Assembly (NCBI GenBank): GCA_022747635.1
Contig: JAKTNV010000011.1
Coordinates: 16,405,975 to 16,469,974, forward strand
Reading direction: 5' to 3'
DNA length: 64,000 bases
Source of the DNA: Hetaerina americana
Taxonomy: Eukaryota; Arthropoda; Insecta; Odonata; Calopterygidae
A model generated the notes under the pieces. That model made no database searches, had not been told where the DNA came from, and was given only the letters and a program-made list of their open reading frames with translations. Position numbers and translations under genes: made by a program. This document shows, one piece after another, positions 36,701 through 48,020 of the stretch. Numbering within the stretch: position 1 is the stretch's first letter; the number at the start of each line of letters is the position of its first letter.

Positions 36701-37584
36701 GAGTACAAATCGGTTAAAAGCATTTATTATTTCGTGTTTTAATTTTCAAACTGGCACTTCAGAATTCACCCTTAAATTGGGAAAGAGATTTTTTTCACCT
36801 GGAAAAGTTTGGGGCGCTCTCAGTAACGAGGGTACTGAACATGACAGTGATCACAGAGATAAAGACGTGAAACTTTATTTGCCATAAGAGGGAAGACGGG
36901 GTTTTATGCTCATTAAAAAACAACAAGAGAAGAACCCAGGAGTCAATCGGTGAAGGACTCCCTGAGCACGCACTTGAGATCCCACCGCCATCATGATTTA
37001 TCGATTACGTGACTGCGATATGGAGTTCATATCTGCCTGAGAAAACTGCTATAAATGTCCGACGGTGATCAGCGGGGGACACTGCAGTGAATTTATATTG
37101 GACTTCACACAAAGCAATCTCTTTCACACTTTTTTCGCCCCAATAATCTTTTAATTTTTCTCCCTTTCGCCACCCCTTATCGTCTTCCACCGATTTTAAC
37201 CTTGGCCCAGATAGCCATCCGCGTACCAAGAGGGTGAGAGAACTCACCCCTCCTCAACCCCTTCTGATAAACGATAATTTTCCTGAAATTCGACAAGTAC
37301 CTTAAAACAAGATGTTTCACGTTGTAAAATTCATTGAAATTTTATATCAACATCATTATTTTAGGTCAAATAAAAATACAGTTTTTGTCCAAATTTGGAG
37401 ATAAGCGATGCAATTTTCTCCTGAAGTGATGTATTTGACTAGTTTTCAATCCCTCTGGGCAAATCTATGACAACACCTTTGGCAATATCACCTATTTCCT
37501 TCATCAACTCCAGCAATTACACGCCTTTTCCAAGTTCCTCAAAACTCTGAAAGATTAATGTTACCTGACTCGGGATCTTGATTC
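33701..37584. other. Unassigned stretch; 35200-35660 GC/CpG-rich
   Basis: The segment 35200-35660 contains many CpG (for example AAGCGATCGCGCGCC) and a 99-codon minus-strand frame with an Arg/Ser bias but no domain. It could be a promoter or enhancer island. The remaining DNA is AT-rich, with unrecognised short frames such as 35669-35953 (-) and 37005-37247 (-). Confidence 0.35.
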
Positions 37585-37805
37585 GATCAGATGGAATTTA
37601 TTTATTTAGCATTAATCTGAAAACACCAATTTTTGGCTTTTATATCGGACTATTAACAAATGATAAATATAACAATGGACACAAATAAAAACACCCTAGC
37701 CTAACGCTGAGGAAAATCCACCCAGGTGGGAATCGAACCCTTGACCTTAACGTCAGCAGACGAAGACGTTAGCCCGCCGCCACCGGGGCCGGCAAGAATT
37801 CCATT
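37585..37805 (-). mobile_element. tRNA-derived SINE (family D), antisense
   Basis: The minus strand from about 37795 reads GCCGGCCCCGGTGGCGGCGG, then GGCTAACGTC (A-box area), then GGTTCGATTCCCACCTGGGT (B box and T-arm). The tRNA-like part is followed by a body ending in AAATAAATAAATTCC, a plausible short A-rich repeat tail. CGTCTTCGTCTGCTGACGTT sits between the boxes. No secure target duplication was found, so the ends are approximate. Confidence 0.72.
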
Positions 37806-38264
37806 TGAATGGATAGGAATGGTATCCCATTTCTTTTTATTTCCATTTTAAGAAGAAAAATTATAATTTTTCTATCCAACGTGTAAACGTGTGAATAGTA
37901 ACAAGGATCTAGACGAGGGAAGTATTCTTCTTAAATTGCTTCTTAAAGGTGCATGGTAGTGAATATGGTCAGGGGTATTAATTTAACCCACAGTACTTCC
38001 GTACAATTAATTCGCTGATGCAAGTATTTAGGTCGGTATGTACAATTGAGACATTTTTTCTGGGAATATAAATTGTTTCAAAATAAATTCCTCAACATTA
38101 AAGTGACATAGAAGCCATTTACTTTTGCAAAACGCAAAAATATGAATATTTCTACCAAGGTATAATGAAATATATATAGAAGCGTATCATAAATTCTGAG
38201 ATTACAGACTATGACGAACAATCTTATTAACCAACATGATTGAATCTTCTTGACTGAGATTGGC
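37806..38264. other. Unassigned AT-rich sequence
   Basis: No supported feature. Confidence 0.3.
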
Positions 38265-38575
38265 CCACACGACAGAAGATTATAAGAGTGACTAATAAAG
38301 AAGTCCTCAGGAGAGCCAATGAAGAGACAACTCAATAGAAGACTTTGAAGATTAAAATTAATTGTTCGTAATCGAAGACTACCTTGAGGTTCACAGTGGA
38401 AGACAAATGGATGGGATGAATGACAGGAGAAGGTCGAGGATGAATTACGTGAAGCAAGCCATGGGCGATATAGGCACCAATAATGAAGGTGGTAAAGATA
38501 AAGACAGTCTAGAGGGTAGCCACCAGCTCATCCCAGGGAATTAAACTTTTGTTGATGATGACGGATGTCGGGATT
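38265..38575 (+). mobile_element. LINE 3' relic (ORF2 C-terminus)
   Basis: The plus strand reads KIIRVTNKEVLRRANEETTQ at about 38281-38335, matching ..IRWTDRVTNEEVLRRVNEER. In another frame (38362-38544) it reads RRRSRMNYVKQAMGDIG, which matches RGRPRMNYV.Q...DIG. The usual spacing of these blocks is preserved, so the two belong to one element broken by frameshifts. It ends near GATGATGACGG at about 38555. Confidence 0.75.
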
Positions 38576-38849
38576 GATAGCCATGGAGAATGGACAATCT
38601 TTCAAACAAATAAAATGACGTTTCGTAGCGCGCCCAAGTAATGCCTACCGTAATGCAAGACTTGAACCACCATCAGAGACAAATTGATAAACACATTGCA
38701 ACTCAAACGTATTTGAAACTGGTTATTCGATTTTTATGCTATAATTCAGAAGCATTAGACGGGATTTTTCTTTGGGGATGAGTAAACGTTGAGAAGTTGT
38801 TCACAATAACTACCGGTTAATTAATCAGTAATGATATTTTTTAGGATTT

Positions 38850-38985
38850 TTAGGCCCTATATATACATATATATAGTACTAATATAGTACTATAGCCTAA
38901 TATAGTACTACTGCTAGTTCTATATTAGTACTACTGTTTCTTCTGAGGAACACGGAGCTAAATTCCGCCGAAATTATAAATACAT
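38850..38985. repeat. AGTACTA-rich inverted/tandem repeat and structured segment
   Basis: Between 38873 and 38935 the motif AGTACTA occurs repeatedly. CTAATATAG at 38897-38905 is perfectly complementary to CTATATTAG at 38920-38928. Just downstream, CTGAGGA (38943-38949) and GAAA (38970-38973) bracket a 20-base segment in which CGGAG can pair with UUCCG. This order resembles the conserved core of hammerhead-type ribozymes and of 3' regions of some retroelements, but the stem does not abut the core as it should. Confidence 0.4.
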
Positions 38986-39057
38986 AACGCGTGAGTTTTC
39001 TTTTTATGTGTTCTTATATTGTTTGTTGCTGTCCAAGTTTTTATACATACTATATAT
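38986..39057 (+). repeat. Dispersed repeat, copy 2 (partner of 12317-12382)
   Basis: GTGAGTTTTCTTTTTATGTG and the following TTGTTTGTTGCTGTCCAAGT are nearly identical to the 12.3-kb copy. Here the homology ends in a short TATATATAC instead of a long TA array. The sequence upstream (38940-38985) is not clearly shared, which marks the approximate 5' limit of the common segment. Confidence 0.75.
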
Positions 39058-39201
39058 ACGAGATATACATATAGAGACGGGTCCCCTACCCTGTGTGAAT
39101 TTCACGCGCCATCGGGCTTAGTTTTGAGTGAATTCTACCATCACCTACTAAACAGACCTTAGGGATGATTACTGTGCTTATAGTTTTTATGCATGTGTGT
39201 G

Positions 39202-39203
<2 letters not shown>

Positions 39204-39252
<49 letters not shown>
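39204..39252. repeat. (TA)n microsatellite
   Basis: This TA array is preceded by a short GT run (GTGTGTGTG near 39194) and followed by ATGCATAATTATACATAAAT. Confidence 0.93.
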
Positions 39253-39255
<3 letters not shown>

Positions 39256-39404
39256 TAATTATACATAAATATACATGTGTGTGTATAGATGCATACATAT
39301 AATTACTCATTTTCTAATACATGACAATAATTAAAATTCCGAAAAGTGCAACAAGTTCGCTGTAATGTGATTCCAAGGGATTCTTCGAGAGTTATTTGAA
39401 AAGA

Positions 39405-39560
39405 ATCCGGCCGACCGTGTTGCGTCCTTACACTACAAGGGCCCGGGTTCTATTTTCGGCATCGATGGTATTTTTCCAAGAACACGGCTCCCTCGTCCGT
39501 TTTGCGAAGAGTGCACACCAATTATGGCGCGAGGCGTCCTTCGAATGGGGCGGACCGAAA
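39405..39560 (+). mobile_element. Possible decayed SINE with tRNA-like head
   Basis: CCGGGTTCTATTTTCGGC near 39438-39455 resembles a decayed T-arm and B box, and GGCCGACCGTGTTGCGTCC about 30 bases upstream could be a relic A-box region. A loosely SINE-B-like stretch follows (CTCGTCCGTTTTGCGAAGAG). Evidence is weak and the ends are guesses. Confidence 0.3.
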
Positions 39561-40199
39561 TTGCAGTAAAGCTTGGGGAGGGGTGGGGGGGTGAGAGGGT
39601 CAGCAGTCAGCCGGCGTCTAAAGATAATTGCCTAATACGTGACCTAGTACACTGATTCTGTGGACTGCTGGGTCCAGGTTTCAGGGGGGGAACGATATTT
39701 TCCCCGCAGCTGCCTGAGACCGTTAATTATTTTTTTTGTTTACGTTTTATTTTTAATTTACGAGATACATCCCACCCGTGTTTCATCCTGCTCTAACGAA
39801 CTTGACGTCCACGTTTTGTTTCTTTAGAGAATGATTGCACGCCATATCCATTTTTCATGATTCTGCTGACATGATAGACAAAAAAATACATTTACAGGTT
39901 ATAAGAGAAGAATTATTCCGCCTCTTATCTTCCAATTAGTGTACGGATTTAGTTAAAATACTTAAAAAGTTATAATAATTTGTCGGATTATAAAAACTTT
40001 CCTGTGCAATAGAAAATGACAACTATTAAAGTTTCAGTACTACTGCCCGCTTCAGCGATAGTAATAGTCGATTCCTCACGTCCTAATGAGCTCATTTCAT
40101 TCAAGGTATTCTACCTGTTCAAAGGTAATTTCAATTAAGTTCTTTGACGGTCCCAAACGACAGTTTATTTCCATGAATTACGAGAACTTCCACTTTCTT
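39561..40199. other. Unassigned sequence
   Basis: A short G-rich run (GGGGAGGGGTGGGGGGGTG) lies near 39576-39594. Nothing else is supported. Confidence 0.3.
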
Positions 40200-40350
40200 T
40201 GACCATAATTATTTCTATCTTCATTTCCTCGTAACTTCTGATGGGCATTTCTGTCTAAAAACTACTCTACTCTCTTCCTCCCTCTACTTCCCCGCTTTAC
40301 CAACGTTTCCCTCCTTTCACAACCTTTAACATACCACACTATCTTTCAGC
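40200..40350 (-). mobile_element. LINE 3' relic, antisense, same family as 33 kb
   Basis: The minus strand from about 40335 reads TATGTTAAAGGTTGTGAAAG, then GAGGGAAACGTTGG, AAGCGGGGAAGTAGAGGGAG and GAAGAGAGTAGAG. This aligns with the GATGGAATGTTAAAGACTG block of the 33-kb copy and with the GAGGGGAGAAACTTAGGCAA block of the 27.9-kb copy. It corresponds to the LL.TV.EG...GKRGRGR segment of ORF2. Only this small part is recognisable. Confidence 0.55.
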
Positions 40351-40368
40351 ATTTCCTCCTCCTAACAT

Positions 40369-40407
40369 GTGTCGTTTTCAAACCCCACAAAGGTGTGTCG
40401 TTTTCAA
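40369..40407. repeat. Short 25-bp-period direct duplication
   Basis: TGTGTCGTTTTCAA occurs at 40369-40382 and again at 40394-40407, consistent with a small tandem duplication. Confidence 0.7.
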
Positions 40408-40439
40408 CCTAAAGGTTGTCTGGAAGGCACTTCATTCTT

Positions 40440-42210
40440 TTGTGAAATCTGCGTAAAAACCTACTCGTGGGATATCAATATTTGAAAACGACATCATAAT
40501 CTCCTGTTTTAATCCTAAGTCTGTATATATTAATAAAATTTAACTCGCACAATAAAGAGGAAGTAAAATCCTCATTATTTTTATCAGCATTACAGTCAAC
40601 TTTACAAGGGAAGCAATATTTTTATTTTTAAGGAACTCTGAGGAATCGAATATATTTCTGTCAGAATATGGATAATTTAAAATGGATGATAAAATGTAGG
40701 TGAATGACGTAAAACCACGTATCGATTACGCATATTTTTCTGAATGCGAAAAATTATGCTGCCAAAAACATCGGACCACTGCGAATGCCTAACCTAACCG
40801 TAGAATAAATCAAATTAACTCACCCTTATTACTACTTCTTGATCGCTTTCTTCCATTTTAAACGTCGTCGGACCAATATTCATTTTTGTCAGCGATATAA
40901 ATGATAAGGAAAAGTGTCTTTTTAGCATTAAAAAATACTGCGTCTAATCTGATGAGGAAATCATTAAGTAAAGTGTCAACACTAAATCCACATTACTGTC
41001 AAATGCAAATTTCTTCAAAGTGACATATTAAAAATTAAATGACGCCGATGACCGTGACGCTAAATCCTTGAAATCGACCCATTTTCCAGAGAGCTGAAAA
41101 ACAGTCATTCACGATTCGGGATCGCACGTGAGAAGTTTCTCCACCGTCAAGTTTTCACGCAAGTGAAATGAATTCCTGGAAAACGTACGGTCGTCGAGTT
41201 TATAGACCTCCCTTTCCTTTACACGAGTTGAAGATATTGCGCAGTCCTCCCTAAACGCCTTTTATGCAAATGAATTGTATTTCCCTTTCCATTCACGGAG
41301 TATGCGAAACCCAGCGGATTCTGCTTATTTGGCCCGGGAGAAAACTTTCTGTAGTAGACGTCAAGGAATTATTTACTCCACTGGACGGATTCTGGTCTCT
41401 TTCATGACAAATTTTGATGACGAAATGTTAGTATAGCTAATGGCGAGTCTCCTCAATATTTTTTCAGAAAAGGTTTAGAATTTCATACACTTACATCTTT
41501 CAAATAGCCCAAGCATAATCGGCTCTCTATGTCCCGCGAAAAAATCTGAAGCAATCGAAGAGACATTTAAGCCATTAGAGCCATCTGTTGTTGACCAAGC
41601 GCAACCACCGCATCTCAAGGTTCCCAAAAAAAATCTTACCTTTCGAACGCTCTTCTTTCCGTATTCATAGACCGAGAGGAACTCAAATACTAAATAAATT
41701 TGCATCAACAATTCAATTCCGTGCTAATCACAGGTTCTCTACAATTTTTTATTTCATACCCTAAGAGTACTTACTCTTTTTACTCTAAACTCAAACATTA
41801 AGAGCCTCGTTTCGATAAAAATTTGGAATTGCTCACCCTTGACTCGCACTTACCTAACTTTTGACTATCGCGTTCCCGAGGGAGAGAAAGTTTTGGTTTA
41901 CCCGAAACATTAAATCACATGCGATGGATGAATAAATTAATATCTAAGTATATGGTACTTGCTTTGCATTTCTTACTTAGAAAAATAATACCATTTCCCT
42001 AACTAAACCTACTGTATGCATATTTTGGTAAATAGTTAAGAACACTATCCCATTGATTATCAAACAATCAAAGGTTTAAAGTGACAAGCATGTTCAATTT
42101 TAAGTATTATCAATCCTTCATTTAAGAGTAGAATATTAATTACTCAATGGTGGAATGGAAATTCTCGATATCTTCCCTAAATATTTTATTATGTGGTCAT
42201 CTACAGTTAG
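40440..42210. other. Unassigned stretch; 41080-41470 mixed composition with octamer motif
   Basis: Around 41080-41470 composition is less AT-rich. It includes ATGCAAAT at 41264-41271, a POU-type octamer, and several TAAT/ATTA-free CpG words. It could be regulatory, but a single octamer in AT-rich DNA is weak evidence. No gene was found. Confidence 0.3.
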
Positions 42211-42285
42211 GTGATTTGATAATTTGTTAGGTATTTGATAATTTGTTAGGTATTTGATAATTTGTTACGTATTTGATAATTCTTG
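42211..42285 (+). repeat. Four-unit 19-bp tandem repeat
   Basis: The unit GTATTTGATAATTTGTTAG is repeated. Copies are at 42211-42230 (one extra base), 42231-42249, 42250-42268 (final C) and a partial one from 42269. It is a small minisatellite of no evident function. Confidence 0.92.
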
Positions 42286-43793
42286 TTTCATCACAAGGCA
42301 TATATCGATTTTTACATTAATTAAATATATCAATCTGTGCTAATGCTGTAATATCCAGCTTTTAGTCTTGAAAACTGAGATATCGAATAAAATACCACTT
42401 TTCTTTTTCTTGGAAGAGACGGGAATGGATAGACCCATTTAACATTGAAAAAACAAGGTCATATAAATGATGAACCTGATTTCTGAATTTTCATACTGAT
42501 CAAATCCTGAGTTCATATTCAACGTATTTCTTTTGTTTTCATCTTTACCTTTTAGTTGAAGGCGCTGAACGTCACAGATATTGATTATGACCAAGATAAA
42601 TCTTTTTGAGCAGGAAGAAGTTTTATTTTCTCGCTTTTAAAAAACGAAAACAAATTCCCAAGACTAAAGGAGTTTTTCCAAGGATCCTTTTTTGTTACTG
42701 AGGGAGAGTGCCGGTAAAGTATTTTCATGCCTCTTTGACTCACCGATTTGTTTGTCCCTTGACAATATGATAAACCTTTGGTAAAGAGAGGAGGTGTGGT
42801 CTCCGAATGACTTCAAAACGATGGGAGGAGACCGAAAGATATATGGCAAACCTCGGAAACGTTACGAGTACAACAAAGGTCGCTACGGTGTACAGAAAAT
42901 ACACGCCTCTCTGACCTATTGTTTTCGGTAACTAGCGGAGAAAACGTTTTGTGGTGAATAGTGAGCTAACGCTAATTGTTTGCAAAAAAACACATGAAAT
43001 ACAGCATATTCTTCCACAAAATGTAGCTAAAATCATCTTAAAAGTAATCAATACTATGACTGGTTTATAGCAGTTCTCAAAGTATCCCTGTTCCCTTCTG
43101 ATCTCTTCATTGCTTAAACGAACTCCTTGAACTAACGTCAGTGAGGTAATTTCTTTCTCGTAATTTATTCTTTAACATTCCTTCCCAGATCCTTCCTCCC
43201 ACAATTTCTCCCATCATGGTCTTCTGTGAACTATTGCCTGTCTATCCATTACATTTTCAATATTTTTATGTGCTAATATTATTCTATCGCTTTCAATCTT
43301 CTTTAGTCACTTGCTACTATTCTATTACTTTTTACAGACAGAAAATTAATAGCTATGCCATCTTATAAGGGTTAATTCAGTCTCCTTATATCGACATTAC
43401 TTTTTGTTCACAATTAGTAGCAGTTCATTTCTAAGCTATATAAATCCGTCGCTGCTAAGGCCCTTATGCTTGTCCTCAACCCTCGGTCGATATTTACTAC
43501 CGATCTTCCACAGTAAATCATGCTCGCTATTGCTGCGAGCAATATTATTTCTTTTTATTAAATAGAAAAGTTAAAAGTGGACCCTGCTGTCCGGTGGTAA
43601 CAAATCAAAGTTGTTAACATTACACGTTAGATTAAAATAATTCATTTGACAAAATAATACATGTGACATTAAATAACCTTTCAAATAAATTTAAAACACC
43701 AGTGTCAATTGACTATCCACTCGACATGCGACTCCATATGATAATACTCACGTACATTACAAAGATTGAGACTCGTAAATAAATTGAAAAACG

Positions 43794-43795
<2 letters not shown>
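42286..43795. other. Unassigned AT-rich sequence
   Basis: No gene or classifiable repeat was recognised. A 61-codon minus frame at 42664-42849 has no domain. Confidence 0.35.

Positions 43796-43857
<62 letters not shown>
43796..43857. repeat. (TA)n microsatellite
   Basis: This is an uninterrupted TA array of about 31 units, the longest pure one in the window apart from the compound array at 12.4 kb. Confidence 0.96.
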
Positions 43858-43859
<2 letters not shown>

Positions 43860-46800
43860 GGAAAAAAGACGTACATTTGAATGGATATTATCGTAGATAA
43901 CAAGCCGACACACATTTTGAAAAGAAACCGTTTGATCACAGCGAAATCTTCGGATCAGATATGAATTCTCGGAACACTGAAAAACGGAATGTTTTACTTT
44001 AAAACTATATTCGCTGTGATTAGACGTGGGGCTTCTACGATCGATATAGGGTAAGGTCGCTGAGGAAAGACTCGAAATGAAGAATGCAAAAATAAATAAT
44101 TCCCATTCTTGAGGTTAATAATAAGCCCCGCATCAACAATGGTCAATCTGAGAAGCTTTAAGGAAGACAATCCCAACTTTTTCTGAGTACCAACCCCATT
44201 TATCAGAATCAAACTTACCTGGGACCCACGATACATTAAAAAAAGACTTCAATAAGCTGAAATAATAAACATGAAAAAACATTTTTCAGGATAAAATGAG
44301 CATTAATTTTTATTTGCGACACCGATTAAAAATTAAAACAGCTTTTTAAACTGGATATTTTTCCAGTTTATCCTTCCAGCCGGTGACCCAACCGAAAACC
44401 CTTCAAGACGCGGTCGCGACTCATACATTGGCAACCCGAGCTGAAAGAGGTCTCCGGCGCCAAAACTCTCATGTGATTTTTGTAGCAAGAGACTTCTTAA
44501 GGGACAACATCCGGATATCGCATGGGACATTTTGAACCAGTAGACCTTAACATTGAGACAGCCAGAGCCGGGGAACGACAATTAAAACGGGAATAAGTCT
44601 CAATTGCTATCTGGCGTTAAAAGAGTGAGGACACTATTGAAATTAACGGAATAACTTGCACCAAAGAAGCAAGCCTGTGTTCACATTTTCATGTTTCATT
44701 GGATGGATGGCATAATGCACTAGTCGTGTTATCCACCACAAAATAATGCTGAGATCGCGACAACTGTCAGAATTGAAGTAGAGGTCGTAATTTAGATTTT
44801 TTAGGTGTCTCGAAGACTAAGGTCATTTACACCTCCCTGGTTCCAAATTAAGAAAAAGTAAGTAAATGATAAGATGCAGAATATGTTACTTCCTTTAATG
44901 ATTTATCATGTTCGTAAAGTGTTTACTACTAAATCTCCTTTAAACATTAGAATAGAATGGGACTGAATCCGCTAAAAATAATAACACTAGTACGTACGAT
45001 AGCAAATAATTTATCTTCCCAAAAAAATTCGAGGTCACTACTTCTTATGACTGACCTGTTTTGCTATCATTTACTATTAGAGCCATGTTTATTATATACA
45101 CCTACTGATCCTCCCAACTTTTGGCAATAAAGGTAACGAATGGAAACGAAGAATGAGGATCTGGATTCACTTAGGACACCAATGAAATTTAAGGTAATTT
45201 ACCTAATTTATTTCCAATTCAGAAAATTTTTCAAATCAAGTATTTTTTAATATTTGCAAAAAATAAAAATGATTACTTGAATGACAATCTTAATGTTACA
45301 TTCACTTAATTAATCCGATGAATAAATAAATATACTTTATTATTTAAACTCTAACGTGATCCAAATTAGTTATTTTAGATCACAGAAAGGCTCTAGAAGG
45401 AAATCTCACCACCTGCTTACGGGTTCATAGAGCACAAAATGTCGTATTAATTATTTGAATATGAATCGGGCAGTGGTCACCTATGATATGCAATTTATGA
45501 TAATATGGAGGTACAGGAAAAACATAATCCTTTTTCTAGACCATACTTTATTACTTTTACACCTAACATATATAAAAGTTCTACAAGTAAATCATTGTGA
45601 AGAAGCAGCGATTTCTAAGCAAAGAATAAGAAAAATGACACCAAGACATTGCCTTAAAAGCAATGGACAATAAATGGCACGCTAAAGATATAATAAATTT
45701 GTTGGAAGGCGTCTATAAATACAATCATTCAGGAAAAAATGACAAGCGATTTCCATACAATGTGTTCTCAAATATGCGTGTTTAATGTCCACTCATAAAC
45801 GCTCGCATTGTAATCCGACCACGCACACACCAATTGCTCTCGCACCTCATTTGCTGCCAAGTTGCAGGTTTCCACTTTAAAAGCAATTCGTTAGGCTCCT
45901 CCTAAATCACATTTAAGGGACCTATAATTCTTGTCCCCAAATTCATAATTCATATACTTGCATAATCAGCTCCCTACTCCTATGTATCATATGCTACGAC
46001 CTCACTGACAATGGTTATTGTCGGTAAGTTTTTAAGACTTTGATGTCTCTCTTTAGCCTGATGTTATGAATCACAGTTTCCGTTACGATTAAACTGCTAA
46101 TCAAATATAATATGAAGGTGATTTTACAAAAATAATGAATCAGTGATGAATACTAATCTAAATATTCCTTTTACAAATCCAACGGAAAATTTCAGCCTAT
46201 TTTATTCTCACTTAGGCACAAAGTTTCCAAGGGATAGGTTTTTTTTATTTTTGCTCTCATAGGCCTTTGTAGGACGCAATTAACGCGTAAATCCATACAT
46301 TCGTTAGGGGTGAGATATTGTTGATTAGCAAACCAATGATTAATTATGGGAGAGACCGTTTCAATTCTTATCTTTTAAATACACCCAAATTTAATAGTCG
46401 GAATAGTGAAGTATTTGCAACCTTATTCGTGGAAAGGCCCCGTCGTTAGTTTGACAATAAAAAGTCTAATATTGAAATTTTCAGAACACACGATTCCGAA
46501 TTCTCAGCAGAACAAAGCTACGCTCAACTTTTAAGTAATGTACAAATGTGAAATCTTTTTCCTATTCTTTCGCGCTTCGGCACATTTATTTTTGTCTTTG
46601 TAAATTGCTTATACAAAATCGATCCTTATCCAGGTCAGGGCCTTCAAGTTTTATATCTTTCGTGATACAAATTAAGTACGTTATAAACTTTACACAAGAA
46701 CCCGCTTGACTCCTTCCGCCTGGATTTTCAATGCATCCCATTGACTTAGCATTCCCTGCAGGATGAATCCCATTTATATGGCGGCCACACCGTTAAGAAT

Positions 46801-47399
46801 AAGCTCTCCCGACTTCCCGTTGAGTTTGAAGGTCTAAAATGATATGTAACAAGTGCTGGGGGTCATTTCTCATGAAATATCATTTTCGCTTCCACTTTTA
46901 TAGTTTTTTAATGTAGTTTTTAGCCATTTGCAGCACTAAATTGCAAACCCGTAAGACACTGCTCTAGGAGCAAATTGTTAAGACGAGGCACGAGGAAAGT
47001 TCTTTCGAAATATAGTGCACATATTGAGCATGAATATAATTCATTTTAAAACCGAAGTACCAAAGTTTCACATTCTCCACTGTGACCCTATCATTTTATC
47101 GTCACGCTAAAGAGGGAAAATAGTCGATCGAATTAGATTGGTCTCCTCGAACTAGAGGAATGATGGCTCTCTTTCAGTTCAAATAATTCCTCTTCGATCC
47201 CCTCTCCAGGCATAGTCGTTAAAAGAGAACTCGCTGTCCGGGAGAGAAAAAAAACCCATACCCAGCGATTTCAATCTCACTCCCGAAATCGCGGTCCCTA
47301 AATAAACAAGTAGACGGTTTGATTCGCGGGCTCGCAAAGCGCAAAGACGACGTGTGCAACGAACGCTCCCTCCGCAATTCGCATTCCATCCCCGAGAGG
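43858..47399. other. Unassigned AT-rich sequence
   Basis: Short frames on both strands (43994-44236, 44333-44581 and 45455-45673 among them) resemble no family known to me. No pol III box pair, LINE block or strong repeat was found. Confidence 0.35.
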
Positions 47400-47437
47400 G
47401 CACTTCACCCTTTTGGGCGCGTACCACACCATGACGC

Positions 47438-47512
47438 CGTGCCGGTCGCCGAGTGGTTAGCGTCGTCGCGCCAAATTGCGTGACCGGGAAGGTTGAGAGG
47501 GGCGGGTGCGTG
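47438..47512 (+). repeat. tRNA-like SINE head relic
   Basis: GGTCGCCGAGTGGTTAGCGT is a good A-box region. About 40 bases on, GTGACCGGGAAGGTTGAGAG looks like a decayed anticodon/T-arm with the B box reduced to GGTTGAGAG. A functional tRNA gene is ruled out by the poor B box and the lack of acceptor pairing. Confidence 0.4.
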
Positions 47513-47917
47513 TGGGAGGAAGGGCGAAGGGTGGTCGGCCTGCCTGCCTGGAACTGTCGCCAGCAGCGCGATGGATCGTGTCGCATCGACGAAGCGGGAA
47601 ACGAAAGTGAAATAAAAAAAAACAAAAAGGAGGTCTAAGATGGAGTAAAGGGGTCGTTGAATTTCGGAGAAAGCGAAAGTGGTCATTTTGACCGCACAAG
47701 AGTTGCGTGCAAGGGAAGACGACGAGAGCACCATCCTCCTCCTTCCTCCCTTCTCACCTCGCATATCCGCCCTCTACCGGATTCCAATCCGTGCCGGTTC
47801 CCGACAGAGAGAGGTCTGAGCACCGCGAGGCGTCGGGGATGTGGATATCATGCATCGGCCATGGCGTGAGGCGATGCCATGCGAGGACGGACCCACGCGC
47901 GCACATGACATTCTTAA

Positions 47918-47992
47918 AATGCAGAGTGGTGGGCACGAAAATCGATCAGAACGCCTGGGCCGTGATTCAATCCCGTATGGTTCTTGGGAAGC
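47918..47992 (+). repeat. tRNA-like SINE head relic
   Basis: TGCAGAGTGGTGGGCACG fits an A box. GTGATTCAATCCCG, about 40 bases later, fits a B box with one or two changes. No acceptor stem or shared body with the other SINEs is evident. Confidence 0.4.
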
Positions 47993-48020
47993 GAAGGTCT
48001 GTGAATTGATACACGAGATA

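Larger units (their letters stand above)
47400..48015. other. GC/CpG-rich block containing two tRNA-like heads
   Basis: This segment is CpG-rich, for example GCGTCGTCGCGCC at 47459 and CACGCGCGCACATG at 47894. Overlapping frames are open on both strands, so none is convincing. It encloses two tRNA-like sequences at 47438 and 47918. It may be an old SINE-rich area or a CpG island, and no exon could be defined. Confidence 0.4.

Noticed and set aside
43090..43340. Possible additional LINE relic on the minus strand
   Set aside because: A few peptide words looked LINE-like, but no ordered set of blocks could be found.
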